A stretch of DNA of 64,000 nt from Chryseobacterium sp. SN22 (GCF_008329705.1 NZ_VTSX01000020.1:1-64000), one strand, 5' to 3'; shown: positions 35,419-44,904, numbered from the stretch's first letter. The notes: generated from the sequence alone by a model not told the origin. Program-made: numbers and translations.

Positions 35419-35446
35419 AAGACCTTCCAAATGATTGAAAGGTCTT
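35419..35446 (-). terminator. Terminator of the class A PBP gene
   Basis: The stem AAGACCTTCC/GAAAGGTCTT (one mismatch) lies 21 bp beyond the PBP stop and directly ahead of the selO promoter box. Confidence 0.72.
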
Positions 35447-35466
35447 GTGTATTTCTAAAAGAGAAT

Positions 35467-37845
35467 TTATTTATTGTTAAAGTCAATATCTTCTCCGGTG
35501 TTCAGATTTTCATTGACGTTTTCCTCTTTTTTCCCCGGACTTTTCGGTCCGCCCGGGTCTGCCGGTTTCGGATTCTTGATTTCGTCGAGTGTCTGCAGAC
35601 TGCCATCATCTCCGTATCCTGACCTAAGTCCGTTAAGGTTGGAGCATCCGTCTTTCCATTCTGAAGGTTTCACGAATTTATCATCCGGAGAAATTTTCAG
35701 GCTTTTATCCGCCCATACTTTTTTCATATAGATTGCCCAGATCGGCAATGCCATTTTCGCACCCTGGCCTTCTCCCGTTCCGTAGAAGTGGGTTGCCCGG
35801 TCTTCCCATCCTACCCAGGCTCCTGTTGCCAGCTTAGGAACGATTCCCATAAACCATCCGTCGGAGTTATTCTGCGTGGTTCCGGTTTTACCGGCAATTT
35901 CAATATCTTTAGAAATTCCTTTTCTGCCCAGTTCCCCTGAAGCGGTTCCGTATTGCGCTACCCCTTTCATCAACTCGATCATGGTGTAAGCATACAATGG
36001 ATTCATGACCTCTTTCGGCTCTACGTTTACTTCTTTAATTACCCTGCTGTTGGCATCTTCAATTCTCCAGATCATTTCCGGCTTATTGTAGTTTCCGTAA
36101 TTGGCAAAAGTACTGTAAGCACCTACCATTTCGTAGATCGTAATATCGGATGCTCCCAAAGCCATCGGTAGACTGGTGGAAATCTCTTCGGTTACCCCAA
36201 GATCCCGTGCCGTCTGGATTACGCTCTGGGTACCCGTCATTTCAGCCAAACGAAGGGCTACCGGGTTTTGTGAATGCGCCAATGCATCTTTTAAAGTCAG
36301 CATGCCGCCTCTTCCCGGAACATGATAGGTTCCTTTGTTGAAGCTTGCATTGGATATGGTAGAACAAGGCGTAAGGCCTAATTTCATAATTGCCGTTGCA
36401 TATACAAAAGGCTTGAAGGTAGAACCTACCTGTCTTTTCCCTTGTTTGATGTGATCGTACTGGAAGTGCTGCCAGTCGATACCGCCAACCCAGGCTTTAA
36501 TTTCCCCGGTTCCCGGAACCATCGACATCAGACCTGCCTGTGCTACTTTCTTATGCCATCTGATGGAATCCCACGGTGACATTTCAACTTCTTCTTCTCC
36601 CGCCCAGGTAAATCTTGACGTTTTAATTGGTTTTTTGAATTCCATTAAAATAGAATCTTCCGAGACGCCTGCGGCTTTTAACTGCTTATAACGCCCGGTT
36701 CTTTTCATTGCCTGTGTCATCAGGTCATTCGCCTGCTTATCGTTCAGGAAATAGAACGGCCAGTTTTTACGGCCTCTCTGCTCGGCGTCAAATCTTTTCT
36801 GAAGGTCAGTTAAATGTTCTCTGATCGCGTCTTCTGCATATTTCTGCATTCTGGAATCCAGCGTGACGAATATCTTAAGCCCGTCTTTGTAAAGATTCAG
36901 TTTCTTTCCGGTATCCTTTTCGTAATCGTCAAGATATTTGTCAATTTCTTTTTTCAGATAAAACTTATAGTAAGCCGAGTAATCATCATTAATATTTTTA
37001 ATCGGATGATAATCCACTTTTACAGGCGTTGCGACGGCTTTATCGAAAGTAGCCTGATCCAGATACCCTGTCTTCAGCATTTGATCCAGTACAACATCCC
37101 TTCTCATTTTTGCCCGTTCAGGATTTCTCATCGGGTTGTTTTTTACCGGATTCTCAAGCATCGCTACAAACATCGCTGCTTCAGGTAAAGTGAGTTCTGC
37201 GGTTTTTTTATTGAAATAGATCTTTGAGGCCATTTCAATTCCGTTGGCATTGTAAAGGAAATCAAACTTGTTGAAATACAGCGTGATGATCTCTTCTTTA
37301 GTGTATCTTTTTTCGAGACTTACCGCTACAACCCATTCTTTCAATTTTTGGAAGACTGCTTTAATCTTATTATCAGCTCTTTTACCTGTAAAAAGTAATT
37401 TTGCCAACTGCTGGGTAATGGTAGAACCACCACCACGGCCTCCTCTAAAAGCAACAGCTCTTGCAACGGATTGTAAATCAATTCCCGAATGCTCTTTAAA
37501 ACGCTCATCTTCTTTTGCCTGTAAGGCATAAATAAGATAAGGCGGAAGGTCTTTATAAATAATAGGCTGCGTCTTTTCTTTCTCAAATTTACCCAGCAGT
37601 ACTCCGTCTGAGGAATAGATCTGTGAGGCCACATAAATATCCGGGTTTTCAAGCTCCTTTACATCCGGCATTTCCCCGATGAAACCTTGGGAAACTGCGA
37701 AAAAAAGCCCTGAAATACCTAAAACTACAGCAAAAAATCCGATCCAGATAAATTTCACCCACCTTTTCCAGGCGGTATTTCTCTTTTTAGGAGGAAGAGG
37801 GAAGGTTTTCCCTTTGTTTCCTGTATTCTGTTTGTTCACTTCCAT
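35467..37845 (-). CDS. Class A penicillin-binding protein (PBP1A type), 792 aa
   Basis: Bifunctional peptidoglycan synthase. A basic N-terminus and one TM helix (about 33-53) anchor it in the inner membrane. The GT51 glycosyltransferase domain (about 70-240) shows the catalytic EDERFKEHSGID and GGGRGGGSTITQQLAKLL. The transpeptidase domain (about 430-690) has the Ser motif GSTFKPF near 474, SQN in AHSQNPVAL, and KTGT in AGKTGTTQNNSDGWFMG near 651. A Pro/Gly/Lys/Asn-rich tail of about 40 residues ends the protein. It lies 6 bp downstream of gldH. Confidence 0.95.
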   Translation of the reverse strand: MEVNKQNTGNKGKTFPLPPKKRNTAWKRWVKFIWIGFFAVVLGISGLFFAVSQGFIGEMPDVKELENPDIYVASQIYSSDGVLLGKFEKEKTQPIIYKDLPPYLIYALQAKEDERFKEHSGIDLQSVARAVAFRGGRGGGSTITQQLAKLLFTGKRADNKIKAVFQKLKEWVVAVSLEKRYTKEEIITLYFNKFDFLYNANGIEMASKIYFNKKTAELTLPEAAMFVAMLENPVKNNPMRNPERAKMRRDVVLDQMLKTGYLDQATFDKAVATPVKVDYHPIKNINDDYSAYYKFYLKKEIDKYLDDYEKDTGKKLNLYKDGLKIFVTLDSRMQKYAEDAIREHLTDLQKRFDAEQRGRKNWPFYFLNDKQANDLMTQAMKRTGRYKQLKAAGVSEDSILMEFKKPIKTSRFTWAGEEEVEMSPWDSIRWHKKVAQAGLMSMVPGTGEIKAWVGGIDWQHFQYDHIKQGKRQVGSTFKPFVYATAIMKLGLTPCSTISNASFNKGTYHVPGRGGMLTLKDALAHSQNPVALRLAEMTGTQSVIQTARDLGVTEEISTSLPMALGASDITIYEMVGAYSTFANYGNYNKPEMIWRIEDANSRVIKEVNVEPKEVMNPLYAYTMIELMKGVAQYGTASGELGRKGISKDIEIAGKTGTTQNNSDGWFMGIVPKLATGAWVGWEDRATHFYGTGEGQGAKMALPIWAIYMKKVWADKSLKISPDDKFVKPSEWKDGCSNLNGLRSGYGDDGSLQTLDEIKNPKPADPGGPKSPGKKEENVNENLNTGEDIDFNNK

Positions 37846-37851
37846 TGATGA

Positions 37852-38316
37852 TTACGGTTTAGCCGTTTCTATTTTTACTCCAATATCTTCAATTCCCGGA
37901 AGGTTATCGTTTCTCATTGCCTGAGTGAGGCCGATTTCATATTTTCCTCTGGCCGGAAATTTATAATTCAGTTTATACTGAAACAACGTTTCCTTGGTAT
38001 CGCCGAATCCCGTACCGAGCCATTCACCGTTAGGTTTCGCCAACACATAATTTAACGTATCGGTTTGCTTTTTCTTGCTCTGAAGGTCGGTGAAATTCAC
38101 GATAAACCTGATGTTGCTGTAAGGATAATCGTTGTTGTTTCTTACAACAAATATAATATTTTTAGGATTTTGCGGATCTGAAATTTCAAGATTAAATTTT
38201 TGTTCACTTTTCTTATTCCACTTATTGTCAACGGAATTCATAAAGACGTCTCCTTCCGAAGAAGAATGGCAGCTGACGAAAAGAATAAGGGTACATAATC
38301 CTAAAATGTTACGCAT
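37852..38316 (-). CDS. gldH: Gliding motility lipoprotein GldH
   Basis: GldH is a lipoprotein required for flavobacterial gliding and linked to the GldN-type T9SS machinery. The frame is open further upstream, but the true start is the ATG at 38316 (MRNILGLCTLILFVSC, lipobox Cys 16), giving 154 aa. Conserved parts are WNKKSEQKFNLEISDPQNPKN (in pieces), NIRFIVNF and GKYEIGLTQAMRNDNLPGIEDIGV at the end. It overlaps the end of ricT by 8 bp and precedes the PBP gene. The ricT-gldH pairing is common in Flavobacteriia (family knowledge). Confidence 0.92.
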   Translation of the reverse strand: MRNILGLCTLILFVSCHSSSEGDVFMNSVDNKWNKKSEQKFNLEISDPQNPKNIIFVVRNNNDYPYSNIRFIVNFTDLQSKKKQTDTLNYVLAKPNGEWLGTGFGDTKETLFQYKLNYKFPARGKYEIGLTQAMRNDNLPGIEDIGVKIETAKP

Positions 38317-39754
38317 TATTGTCTTTTTTTGGAGGAAACTTCTTTTTAAATTTCTTTTTATTCGGATTGGTTTTCTTTTCTGCTTCAGAACCGGTGGCTG
38401 CTTCTGCTTTTTCCATCTGGGGCCTTGGTTGCTGAGACTGCTGAGGTTTCTGCTGTCTTGGCTGGCTGTTGGAATTGCCTTTTGGATTTTGGTTCTGTTG
38501 CGGTCTTTCCTGCTTCTGAGGCCGTTCTGACCTTTCATTTCTGTCAGATCTTTCAGGACGTTCCTGCCTTTCAGGGCGGTTGTTGTTTCTCTTCTGGCCT
38601 TGCAGATTCTGATTGTTCTGATTATTATTCGATCTATTCTGATTCTTGTTGCGGTTGTTCCTGTTTTTCTTTTCGAAACGGTCAACATTGTTTTCCTGAA
38701 TCAGATCAATACTTGCCAAAGGGATGTCCGGCTGTTTCAGTTCTTCCAGGGGAAGTATTTTCTCGCCGCGTTTATTTTGGGAAATCAATTTTTTCACCAA
38801 ATCAATATCAAAGTCATACCAGGCAATAGCATGATCTACGTAGGCAAACCACATTTTCTTTTTGAAAACATCAATTTTAATGCAGAAAGCCCTGCCTTTT
38901 TCTGTATCCAGTGTTGTTGAAGAAGACGGGAAATTGCTTAACGCATCCAGGTAGCTGTCCAGTTCATAATTAAGACAGCACTTCAGCTTACCGCATTGTC
39001 CGGCAAGCTTTTGAGGATTAATGCTTAATTGCTGATACCTGGCCACATTGGTGTTTACCGATCTGAAATCCGTAAGCCATGTCGAGCAGCAAAGTTCTCT
39101 TCCGCAAGATCCGATACCGCCTACTTTTGCTGCTTCCTGCCGGAAACCGATCTGTTTCATATCGATTTTCGTACGGAAGGCTCCTGCATATTCCTTAATC
39201 AGCTGCCTGAAATCCACCCGGCTTTCTGCCGTATAATAGAACGTAACCTTGGAAGCGTCTCCCTGATACTCCACATCGGTAATCTTCATTTCAAGACCCA
39301 GACGGTGAGCGATTTTCCGCGCTTCTATTTTGATATTGTCTTCTTTCTTTCTAGCCTCCTGCCAAACTTCCAGGTCCTTCTGGTTGGCCTGTCTGTATAT
39401 TTTTAGTGCAGATTCTTCAGAACACTTTTTCTTCTTCATCTGAATCTTTACTAGTTCTCCGGTGAGACTTATCACACCTACATCGTGTCCGGGACTCGAT
39501 TCTACTGTTACTACGCTACCTATATGTAAAGGGATATTATTTACATTTTTATAAAACGATTTTCTGTCATTTTTAAATCTAACTTCTACAAAATCGCATC
39601 GGTTCGGTGCGGGATTGCTGATGTTAGAAAGCCAGTCGAAAACACTTAATTTATAACTATTACCACAGGTATTTACATTTTCACAGCCATTCGCGGTCTT
39701 CTTGGGTCCGCAAGAATGTGCAGAATCGCCGGATGTTTTACATCCACAACTCAT
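38309..39754 (-). CDS. ricT: RicT/YaaT-like PSP1 domain protein with low-complexity tail, 481 aa
   Basis: PSP1-domain protein. Its B. subtilis relative RicT (YaaT) works with RicA and RicF in RNA maturation and carries Fe-S clusters. The N-terminal 40 residues are Cys-rich (MSCGCKTSGDSAHSCGPKK...CGNSY). The PSP1 domain (about 60-300) has GRELCCSTWLTDF and GQCGKLKCCLNYELD. From about 355 on, the sequence becomes an Asn/Gln/Arg/Lys/Glu-rich disordered tail (NRSNNNQNNQNLQGQK, then PERQERPERSDRNERSERP), plausibly RNA-binding. The tail is unusual for the family outside Bacteroidetes. Confidence 0.92.
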   Translation of the reverse strand: MSCGCKTSGDSAHSCGPKKTANGCENVNTCGNSYKLSVFDWLSNISNPAPNRCDFVEVRFKNDRKSFYKNVNNIPLHIGSVVTVESSPGHDVGVISLTGELVKIQMKKKKCSEESALKIYRQANQKDLEVWQEARKKEDNIKIEARKIAHRLGLEMKITDVEYQGDASKVTFYYTAESRVDFRQLIKEYAGAFRTKIDMKQIGFRQEAAKVGGIGSCGRELCCSTWLTDFRSVNTNVARYQQLSINPQKLAGQCGKLKCCLNYELDSYLDALSNFPSSSTTLDTEKGRAFCIKIDVFKKKMWFAYVDHAIAWYDFDIDLVKKLISQNKRGEKILPLEELKQPDIPLASIDLIQENNVDRFEKKNRNNRNKNQNRSNNNQNNQNLQGQKRNNNRPERQERPERSDRNERSERPQKQERPQQNQNPKGNSNSQPRQQKPQQSQQPRPQMEKAEAATGSEAEKKTNPNKKKFKKKFPPKKDNNA

Positions 39755-39999
39755 ATAATGATATATTTAATTTGCAAATTTATGATTTTTATCTTAATGA
39801 GGTCTAAAATAATCAAATATTCGGGAACACGATGTTTAATGTTAAACGAATTAGTGGCCGGAGATTCCGGTTTTAATTAAGTGTTTAGTACTGATTGTTT
39901 TAGGTATAGATAAATTCGGTTGTTATTTTAAACATAATTTTCTTTTAAGATAACGTTTAAAATTTTATGATTTATTAACAGGTGTAACCAAAATAATTT

Positions 40000-40007
40000 T
40001 ATATTTG
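40000..40007 (+). promoter_or_regulatory. Bacteroidetes -7 box of the FadL-type gene
   Basis: TATATTTG (TAnnTTTG) lies 18 bp before the start codon at 40026. No clear TTTG lies at -33. Confidence 0.5.
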
Positions 40008-40025
40008 GGTATATAATAATAGTCT

Positions 40026-41258
40026 ATGAAAAAAATATTAGTATCAACTGCATTACTGGCAGGCGTTCTATCTTACGCAGGAGGCTTCAGGGTTTCTTTG
40101 CAGGGGGTGAAGCAATTGGCCATGGCACATACTAGTGCCCATGCTGAAGATGCGAGTGTAACGTTCTTCAACCCTGCGGGGATGTCGTTCATTCCTTCAA
40201 AACTGAGCATTGTGGCCGGGGGATTCGGAGCAGGAAATAAAGTTACGTTCCAGAATACCAATACGCTGCAGAGTACGGAAACGGATAATCCGATGGGTAC
40301 TCCTATTTATGCAGCAATCGCTTACAAACCGATTGAAAAGTTATCCGTAGGTTTCAGCTTTTCAACACCTTTCGGAAGCACCATTGAGTGGCCGAGTGAC
40401 TGGGAAGGAAAAGAAATGGTTCAGCGACTTGAACTGAAAAGCTTCTACTTCCAGCCGATGGTTTCCTATAAATTCAATGACTGGCTGGCTTTTGGGGCAA
40501 GCTATATCTATGCAAGAGGAAGCGTAAACTGGGACAGGGGCGTAACGCAGTTCGGCGGACAGCTTAACCTGGACAGTAAAGCGAGCGGGCACGGATACGG
40601 ATTCGGATTTTATTTCAGACCGGACCCTAAACTAGATGTGAGTGTGGCGTACCGTTCGCCGGTTGACATGAAGGCTAAAGACGGAACGGCTACCTTTAAA
40701 TTCCCTTCTACTTCCATTTATCCCTTGTTAGGATTGGATGCATCCGGAAAAGACAGCTTTACAGCAACTTTACCTTTGGTCGAAGAATATACGGTCGGTC
40801 TTACCTATAAAGTAACTCCTAAATGGTTGGTATCCGCAGATTTTAACTATCACGGATGGTCCAGATATACGCAGCTGACCCTGGATTTTGCCAGTGCGCC
40901 GGTTGGAAACCAGGCAGATCCTACCATTTCTGTATCTCCCAAGAATTTCAGGAATTCCAAAACCTTCAGGCTGGGAACCCAATACGCATTTACCGATATG
41001 ATTTACGGGCGTTTGGGAGCTTATTATGATGAATCGCCTTACTCCGATGATCATTTTATCCCGGAAACACCTTCTTTCAATACTTATGTTGTAACGGGAG
41101 GGGTTGGATTCAAGCTGAAACAGTTCGGTGTGGATGTAGCCGGAGGATACGCTATGCCGCAGGCAAGAAGTGTAAACAACAAAACACTGGGCTTTTACGG
41201 ACAGGCTAAAGCAACCGCGTTCTATTTAGGTCTTGGTTTATCTTACAATCCATTTTAA
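40026..41258 (+). CDS. OmpP1/FadL/TodX-type outer-membrane transporter, 410 aa
   Basis: Outer-membrane beta-barrel for hydrophobic substrates such as long-chain fatty acids. A signal peptide (1-18) is followed by GGFRVSLQGVKQLAMAHTSAHAEDASVTFFNPAGMSF (in parts), the family N-terminal hatch with the NPAG motif. Alternating amphipathic strands follow (YAAIAYKPIEKLSVGFSFSTPFG) and the protein ends in LSYNPF with a terminal Phe as expected for BAM-assembled barrels. The next gene, an SGNH-type lipoprotein, starts 9 bp after its stop. Confidence 0.93.
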   Translation: MKKILVSTALLAGVLSYAGGFRVSLQGVKQLAMAHTSAHAEDASVTFFNPAGMSFIPSKLSIVAGGFGAGNKVTFQNTNTLQSTETDNPMGTPIYAAIAYKPIEKLSVGFSFSTPFGSTIEWPSDWEGKEMVQRLELKSFYFQPMVSYKFNDWLAFGASYIYARGSVNWDRGVTQFGGQLNLDSKASGHGYGFGFYFRPDPKLDVSVAYRSPVDMKAKDGTATFKFPSTSIYPLLGLDASGKDSFTATLPLVEEYTVGLTYKVTPKWLVSADFNYHGWSRYTQLTLDFASAPVGNQADPTISVSPKNFRNSKTFRLGTQYAFTDMIYGRLGAYYDESPYSDDHFIPETPSFNTYVVTGGVGFKLKQFGVDVAGGYAMPQARSVNNKTLGFYGQAKATAFYLGLGLSYNPF

Positions 41259-41267
41259 TTGAAGACT

Positions 41268-42830
41268 ATGAAAAAAATTATAATTTCTACACTCGCTATT
41301 TCCGCACTGTTTTTTACAACGAGCTGCGAAGATGAATTTGATAACGATGTAAACGATATGGTGGTAACTTCCGGAGAAGCGAATTTTAAGACTTATATCG
41401 CTTTAGGGAATTCCTTAACTTCAGGATATAGAGACGGTGCACTTTATCAGGATGGACAGAATGAATCATATCCTTCTATGATTGCCGCACAGATGAAGCT
41501 TGCGGGAGGCGGAGATTTCAAACAGCCTTTAATGCCAAACAATACCGGTGGTTTTACAGGCCTTTCCGGATTTGGAGGTAAACTTACCCTTCAGTTGGTT
41601 AACGGAAGCTTAACGCCGGTTCCAAGCGCTGCTGGAGGATCTTTAGATAACGTATCTTCAGGAAGGCCTTATCAAAATATGGGAGTACCCGGAGCTAAAT
41701 CATATCATTTGGTAGCACCGGGATATGGCAGCCTTGCAGGTCTTGCTGCCGGAACAGCCAATCCTTACTTTGTAAGGTTTGCCTCATCTTCCACTACATC
41801 GGTCTTGGCAGACGCAATGGCTCAGGCCCCAACCTTCTTTTCACTTTGGATAGGAAGCAATGATGTTCTGTTTTATGCAATCAACGGTGGAACAAATTCC
41901 CAGACTGGGGGAGGGGTAACCACTTATACGGCAGCTACGGTACAGACCGGAACAGGAGCAAGCCCGGCAGCATATAGGTCTAATGATATCTCAGATCCGA
42001 ATGTTGTGGCAGGTTCTATTAAGGCTGTTTTAGACGGACTTAAAAGTGTAGGAGCAACAAAAGGCGTAATTGCCAACGTACCGTATGTAACTTCAATTCC
42101 GTATTTTACTACGGTTCCTTATAATCCTCTTACTCCTGCGGTGTTAGGATCAAATATAAACACGCTGAATACCAGTTTGTACGGCCCCTTAAAGCAGGCA
42201 CTTACGGCTTTCGGAGCTGGAAACAGAATCAATCTTCTATCTTCTACCTCTGCAAATCCTGTCCTGATTAAAGACAACTCTTTAACCGATCTTTCATCTC
42301 AGCTGACTCTTGCTTTAACACCTTCTTTAGGCGTTGCTACAGCAACTGTATTCGGACAGATCTACGGACAGGCAAGGCAGGCTACGGCGGAAGATTATCT
42401 TCTTCTTACCACAAGTTCTGTTATCGGAACTACAGCCCCTGGGTTACCATCTCCTGTAAATGTTTACGGAATATCTTATCCGCTGCAGAATCAGCATGTT
42501 CTGACAAAAACTGAAGCCGGTTATGTAAAAACGGCAACAGATGCTTATAATACTTCGATCAGGGCATTTGCCGATACATATGGTCTGGCATTTATGGACT
42601 CTAATGCAAAGATGGTAGAACTTAACGGACAATCAGGAATCACTTTTGACGGTGTGAAATATACTGCTAAATTTGTAAGTGGAGGAGCTTTCTCTCTGGA
42701 TGGTATCCATCTTACCGGTAGGGGATATGCTATTATCGCTAACGAATTCATTAAGTCGATCAATACAAAATATAAGTCTACTTTACCACAGGTAAATCCT
42801 AACAGTTATTCAGGGGTAAAGTTCCCTTAA
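41268..42830 (+). CDS. SGNH/GDSL-type hydrolase lipoprotein, 520 aa
   Basis: Predicted lipoprotein esterase/lipase. I start at the ATG at 41268 (MKKIIISTLAISALFFTTSC, lipobox Cys). SGNH blocks: block I is ALGNSLTSGY near residue 47, where the usual Asp of GDS is Asn but the Ser nucleophile is kept; block III is WIGSNDVL near 195; block V is DGIHLTGRGYAIIANEF near 485 with the Asp-x-x-His pair. Long insertions make it larger than most members. Gene pairing with an FadL-type channel suggests it frees or handles a lipidic substrate at the outer membrane. Confidence 0.87.
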   Translation: MKKIIISTLAISALFFTTSCEDEFDNDVNDMVVTSGEANFKTYIALGNSLTSGYRDGALYQDGQNESYPSMIAAQMKLAGGGDFKQPLMPNNTGGFTGLSGFGGKLTLQLVNGSLTPVPSAAGGSLDNVSSGRPYQNMGVPGAKSYHLVAPGYGSLAGLAAGTANPYFVRFASSSTTSVLADAMAQAPTFFSLWIGSNDVLFYAINGGTNSQTGGGVTTYTAATVQTGTGASPAAYRSNDISDPNVVAGSIKAVLDGLKSVGATKGVIANVPYVTSIPYFTTVPYNPLTPAVLGSNINTLNTSLYGPLKQALTAFGAGNRINLLSSTSANPVLIKDNSLTDLSSQLTLALTPSLGVATATVFGQIYGQARQATAEDYLLLTTSSVIGTTAPGLPSPVNVYGISYPLQNQHVLTKTEAGYVKTATDAYNTSIRAFADTYGLAFMDSNAKMVELNGQSGITFDGVKYTAKFVSGGAFSLDGIHLTGRGYAIIANEFIKSINTKYKSTLPQVNPNSYSGVKFP

Positions 42831-42854
42831 TAATAAGTAAAATAAAAACTTAGA

Positions 42855-42883
42855 AACCACAGGAGTAATTCTTGTGGTTTTTT
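42855..42883 (+). terminator. Terminator of the FadL/SGNH operon
   Basis: The stem AAACCACAGG/CTTGTGGTTT and a run of nine T lie 25 bp after the stop. The T run merges into the prs promoter box. Confidence 0.82.
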
Positions 42884-42885
42884 TT

Positions 42886-42893
42886 TAAATTTG
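42886..42893 (+). promoter_or_regulatory. Bacteroidetes -7 box of prs
   Basis: TAAATTTG lies 21 bp before the prs ATG and is fused to the upstream terminator T run. Confidence 0.5.
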
Positions 42894-42914
42894 CAAAATC
42901 TTTAAAAAGTAAAA

Positions 42915-43853
42915 ATGGCCGATCAGTTAAGTTATCTATTTTGCACAAGGACCAGCAGGGACCTGGCAGAAAAAATTGCCCAATATTATGGGAAGGAACT
43001 TGGAAAAATCAACTTTCAGACGTTCAGCGACGGAGAATTCGAGCCGGTTCTGGATGAATCCGTAAGAGGAGGAAGGGTTTTCCTTATTGCATCTACCTTC
43101 CCGCCGGCAGACAATTTATTGGAGCTTCTTCTAATTATTGATGCCGCGAAAAGAGCTTCTGCCAAAAGCATTACCGTAGTGCTTCCTTATTTCGGACTGG
43201 CAAGACAGGATAGAAAAGACAAGCCAAGAGCGCCGATCGGTGCCAAATTGGTTGCCAATCTTCTTACCGCCGCAGGCGCAACAAGAATCATGACCATGGA
43301 TCTTCACGCAGACCAGATTCAGGGATTCTTCGAAATTCCGGTAGATCATTTATATGCATCCACTATTTTTGTAGATTACATCAGAAACCTGAACCTGGAA
43401 AACCTTACCATCGCTTCTCCGGACATGGGTGGGGCTAAAAGAGCGAAAAACTATGCCGGCCACCTGGGTGCAGATGTAGTAATTGCTTATAAGGAAAGAA
43501 AAAAAGCGAATGTGGTGGAGGAAATGTTCCTGATCGGAGACGTAGTAGGAAAAAATGTAATCCTTATCGATGACATGATTGATACGGCAGGAACACTTTG
43601 CAAAGCGGCTGACATCCTGATGGAAAAAGGAGCGAAATCCGTGAGAGCCATGGCAACACACGGCGTACTTTCAGGTAAAGCGTATGATAATATCGAAAAC
43701 TCCAAATTGTTGGAAGTGATTGTAACTGACTCAATTCCTGTGAAAAATAATTTGTCATCTAAAATAAAAGTGCTATCTTGCGCCCCATTATTTGCAGACG
43801 TTATGAAGATGGTTCATGAGCACCAATCCATTAGCAGTAAATTTATTATCTAA
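42915..43853 (+). CDS. prs: Ribose-phosphate pyrophosphokinase
   Basis: Makes PRPP from ribose 5-phosphate and ATP, supplying nucleotide, His and Trp synthesis. The 312-aa protein has FSDGEFEPVLDESVRG near residue 37, the signature VLPYFGLARQDRKDKPRAPIG in parts near 92-110, a metal-binding TMDLHADQIQGFF near 126, and the PRPP loop VILIDDMIDTAGTL near 214. The product is also the substrate of apt at 15601. It is followed after 57 bp by rplY, a classic prs-rplY order in bacteria. Confidence 0.97.
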   Translation: MADQLSYLFCTRTSRDLAEKIAQYYGKELGKINFQTFSDGEFEPVLDESVRGGRVFLIASTFPPADNLLELLLIIDAAKRASAKSITVVLPYFGLARQDRKDKPRAPIGAKLVANLLTAAGATRIMTMDLHADQIQGFFEIPVDHLYASTIFVDYIRNLNLENLTIASPDMGGAKRAKNYAGHLGADVVIAYKERKKANVVEEMFLIGDVVGKNVILIDDMIDTAGTLCKAADILMEKGAKSVRAMATHGVLSGKAYDNIENSKLLEVIVTDSIPVKNNLSSKIKVLSCAPLFADVMKMVHEHQSISSKFII

Positions 43854-43910
43854 TTGATAATTAAATATTTGCAAATTAAATTTTTGAAACAATTTTTTAA
43901 ATTTTTATAA

Positions 43911-44558
43911 ATGAAATCTATTACAATTCAAGGTACAAAAAGAGAAAGCGTGGGCAAAAAGTCTACAAAAGCTTTACGTGATGCTGAATTAGTTCCTTGT
44001 GTTGTTTACGGAGGTGGAGCTCCTTTGAACTTCTCTGCTACAGAGAAATCTTTCAAAGGTTTGGTATACACTCCTGAAGCACACACGGTATCTATTGAGG
44101 TTGATGGTCAGACAATCCCGGCTGTTCTTCAGGATATTCAGTTTCACCCGATTACAGACAAAATCCTTCACGCGGATTTCTACCAGTTAGCGGAAGACAA
44201 ACCGGTAGTTATGGAAGTTCCTGTAAGAATTACAGGTCGTTCAAAAGGTGTTGTTGCAGGTGGTGTTCTTCGTCAGTCTTTCAGAAAACTGAAGGTAAAA
44301 GCGATTCCTGCTAACTTACCTGACGAAATCGTTGTGGACGTTACGCCGTTAAGAATCGGTAACAAACTTTATGTAGGAGGTATCAAAGCGGAAGGATATT
44401 CTTTCATGCACCCTGACAACGCGGTAGTAGTTGCTGTGAAGATGTCTAGAAATGCAATGAAAGGAGGCGCTGCAGCAATGGATGATGAGGATGAAGAAGA
44501 AGTTACAGCAGAAGAAGGAGCAGCCCCGGCAGCTGAAGAAACAACTGCAGCAGAATAA
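43911..44558 (+). CDS. rplY: 50S ribosomal protein L25 (CTC family)
   Basis: Binds 5S rRNA in the large subunit. The 215-aa protein is the long CTC form: an N-terminal L25 domain ([29 protein letters not shown]) and a C-terminal beta domain ([38 protein letters not shown] read in parts). A final acidic Glu/Ala-rich tail ([16 protein letters not shown]) follows. It is downstream of prs and ends with a strong terminator. Confidence 0.96.
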   Translation: MKSITIQGTKRESVGKKSTKALRDAELVPCVVYGGGAPLNFSATEKSFKGLVYTPEAHTVSIEVDGQTIPAVLQDIQFHPITDKILHADFYQLAEDKPVVMEVPVRITGRSKGVVAGGVLRQSFRKLKVKAIPANLPDEIVVDVTPLRIGNKLYVGGIKAEGYSFMHPDNAVVVAVKMSRNAMKGGAAAMDDEDEEEVTAEEGAAPAAEETTAAE

Positions 44559-44583
44559 GAATTTCTTATCTAAAAATATGGGA

Positions 44584-44612
44584 ACCTGTCAATTCATTGG
44601 CAGGTTTTTTTA
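44584..44612 (+). terminator. Terminator of prs-rplY
   Basis: The stem AACCTGTC/GGCAGGTT (one G-U pair) with an 8-nt loop and seven T starts 26 bp after the rplY stop. Confidence 0.85.
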
Positions 44613-44904
44613 TGTTAAAAAAACTAGAGAATAATTTAACGATTCATATTAATTTAAAAAAATCTTTATGTCCTTATAAGTGGAATGTTTATGCTGTAGA
44701 CCTAATCATATCATGCAATCAAAAAAGCTCAGCATTCTCCGTGTTCCAATTAAGTTTAATAATATTACCAGGAAAAAACTTCCAACCTCCAGCATCCTCT
44801 TCCAGCCTTTAGGGTTAAAGGATTTACATCTAATCCATTGAATCTTTCTATTGATTTACAATCCATTGCTAACAACCGTCAGTTTCCTTTTGGAAAAAAA
44901 GCCG
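44613..44904. other. Gene-free spacer before sufS
   Basis: No convincing gene: the 71-aa open frame at 44597-44812 begins inside the terminator and has no coding character. A pyrimidine-rich stretch at about 44779-44810 (CCAGCATCC-containing) resembles one at about 63040-63069. Confidence 0.45.

Noticed and set aside
44597..44812. 71-aa open frame after rplY
   Set aside because: It starts within the rplY terminator and contains low-quality sequence without coding features.
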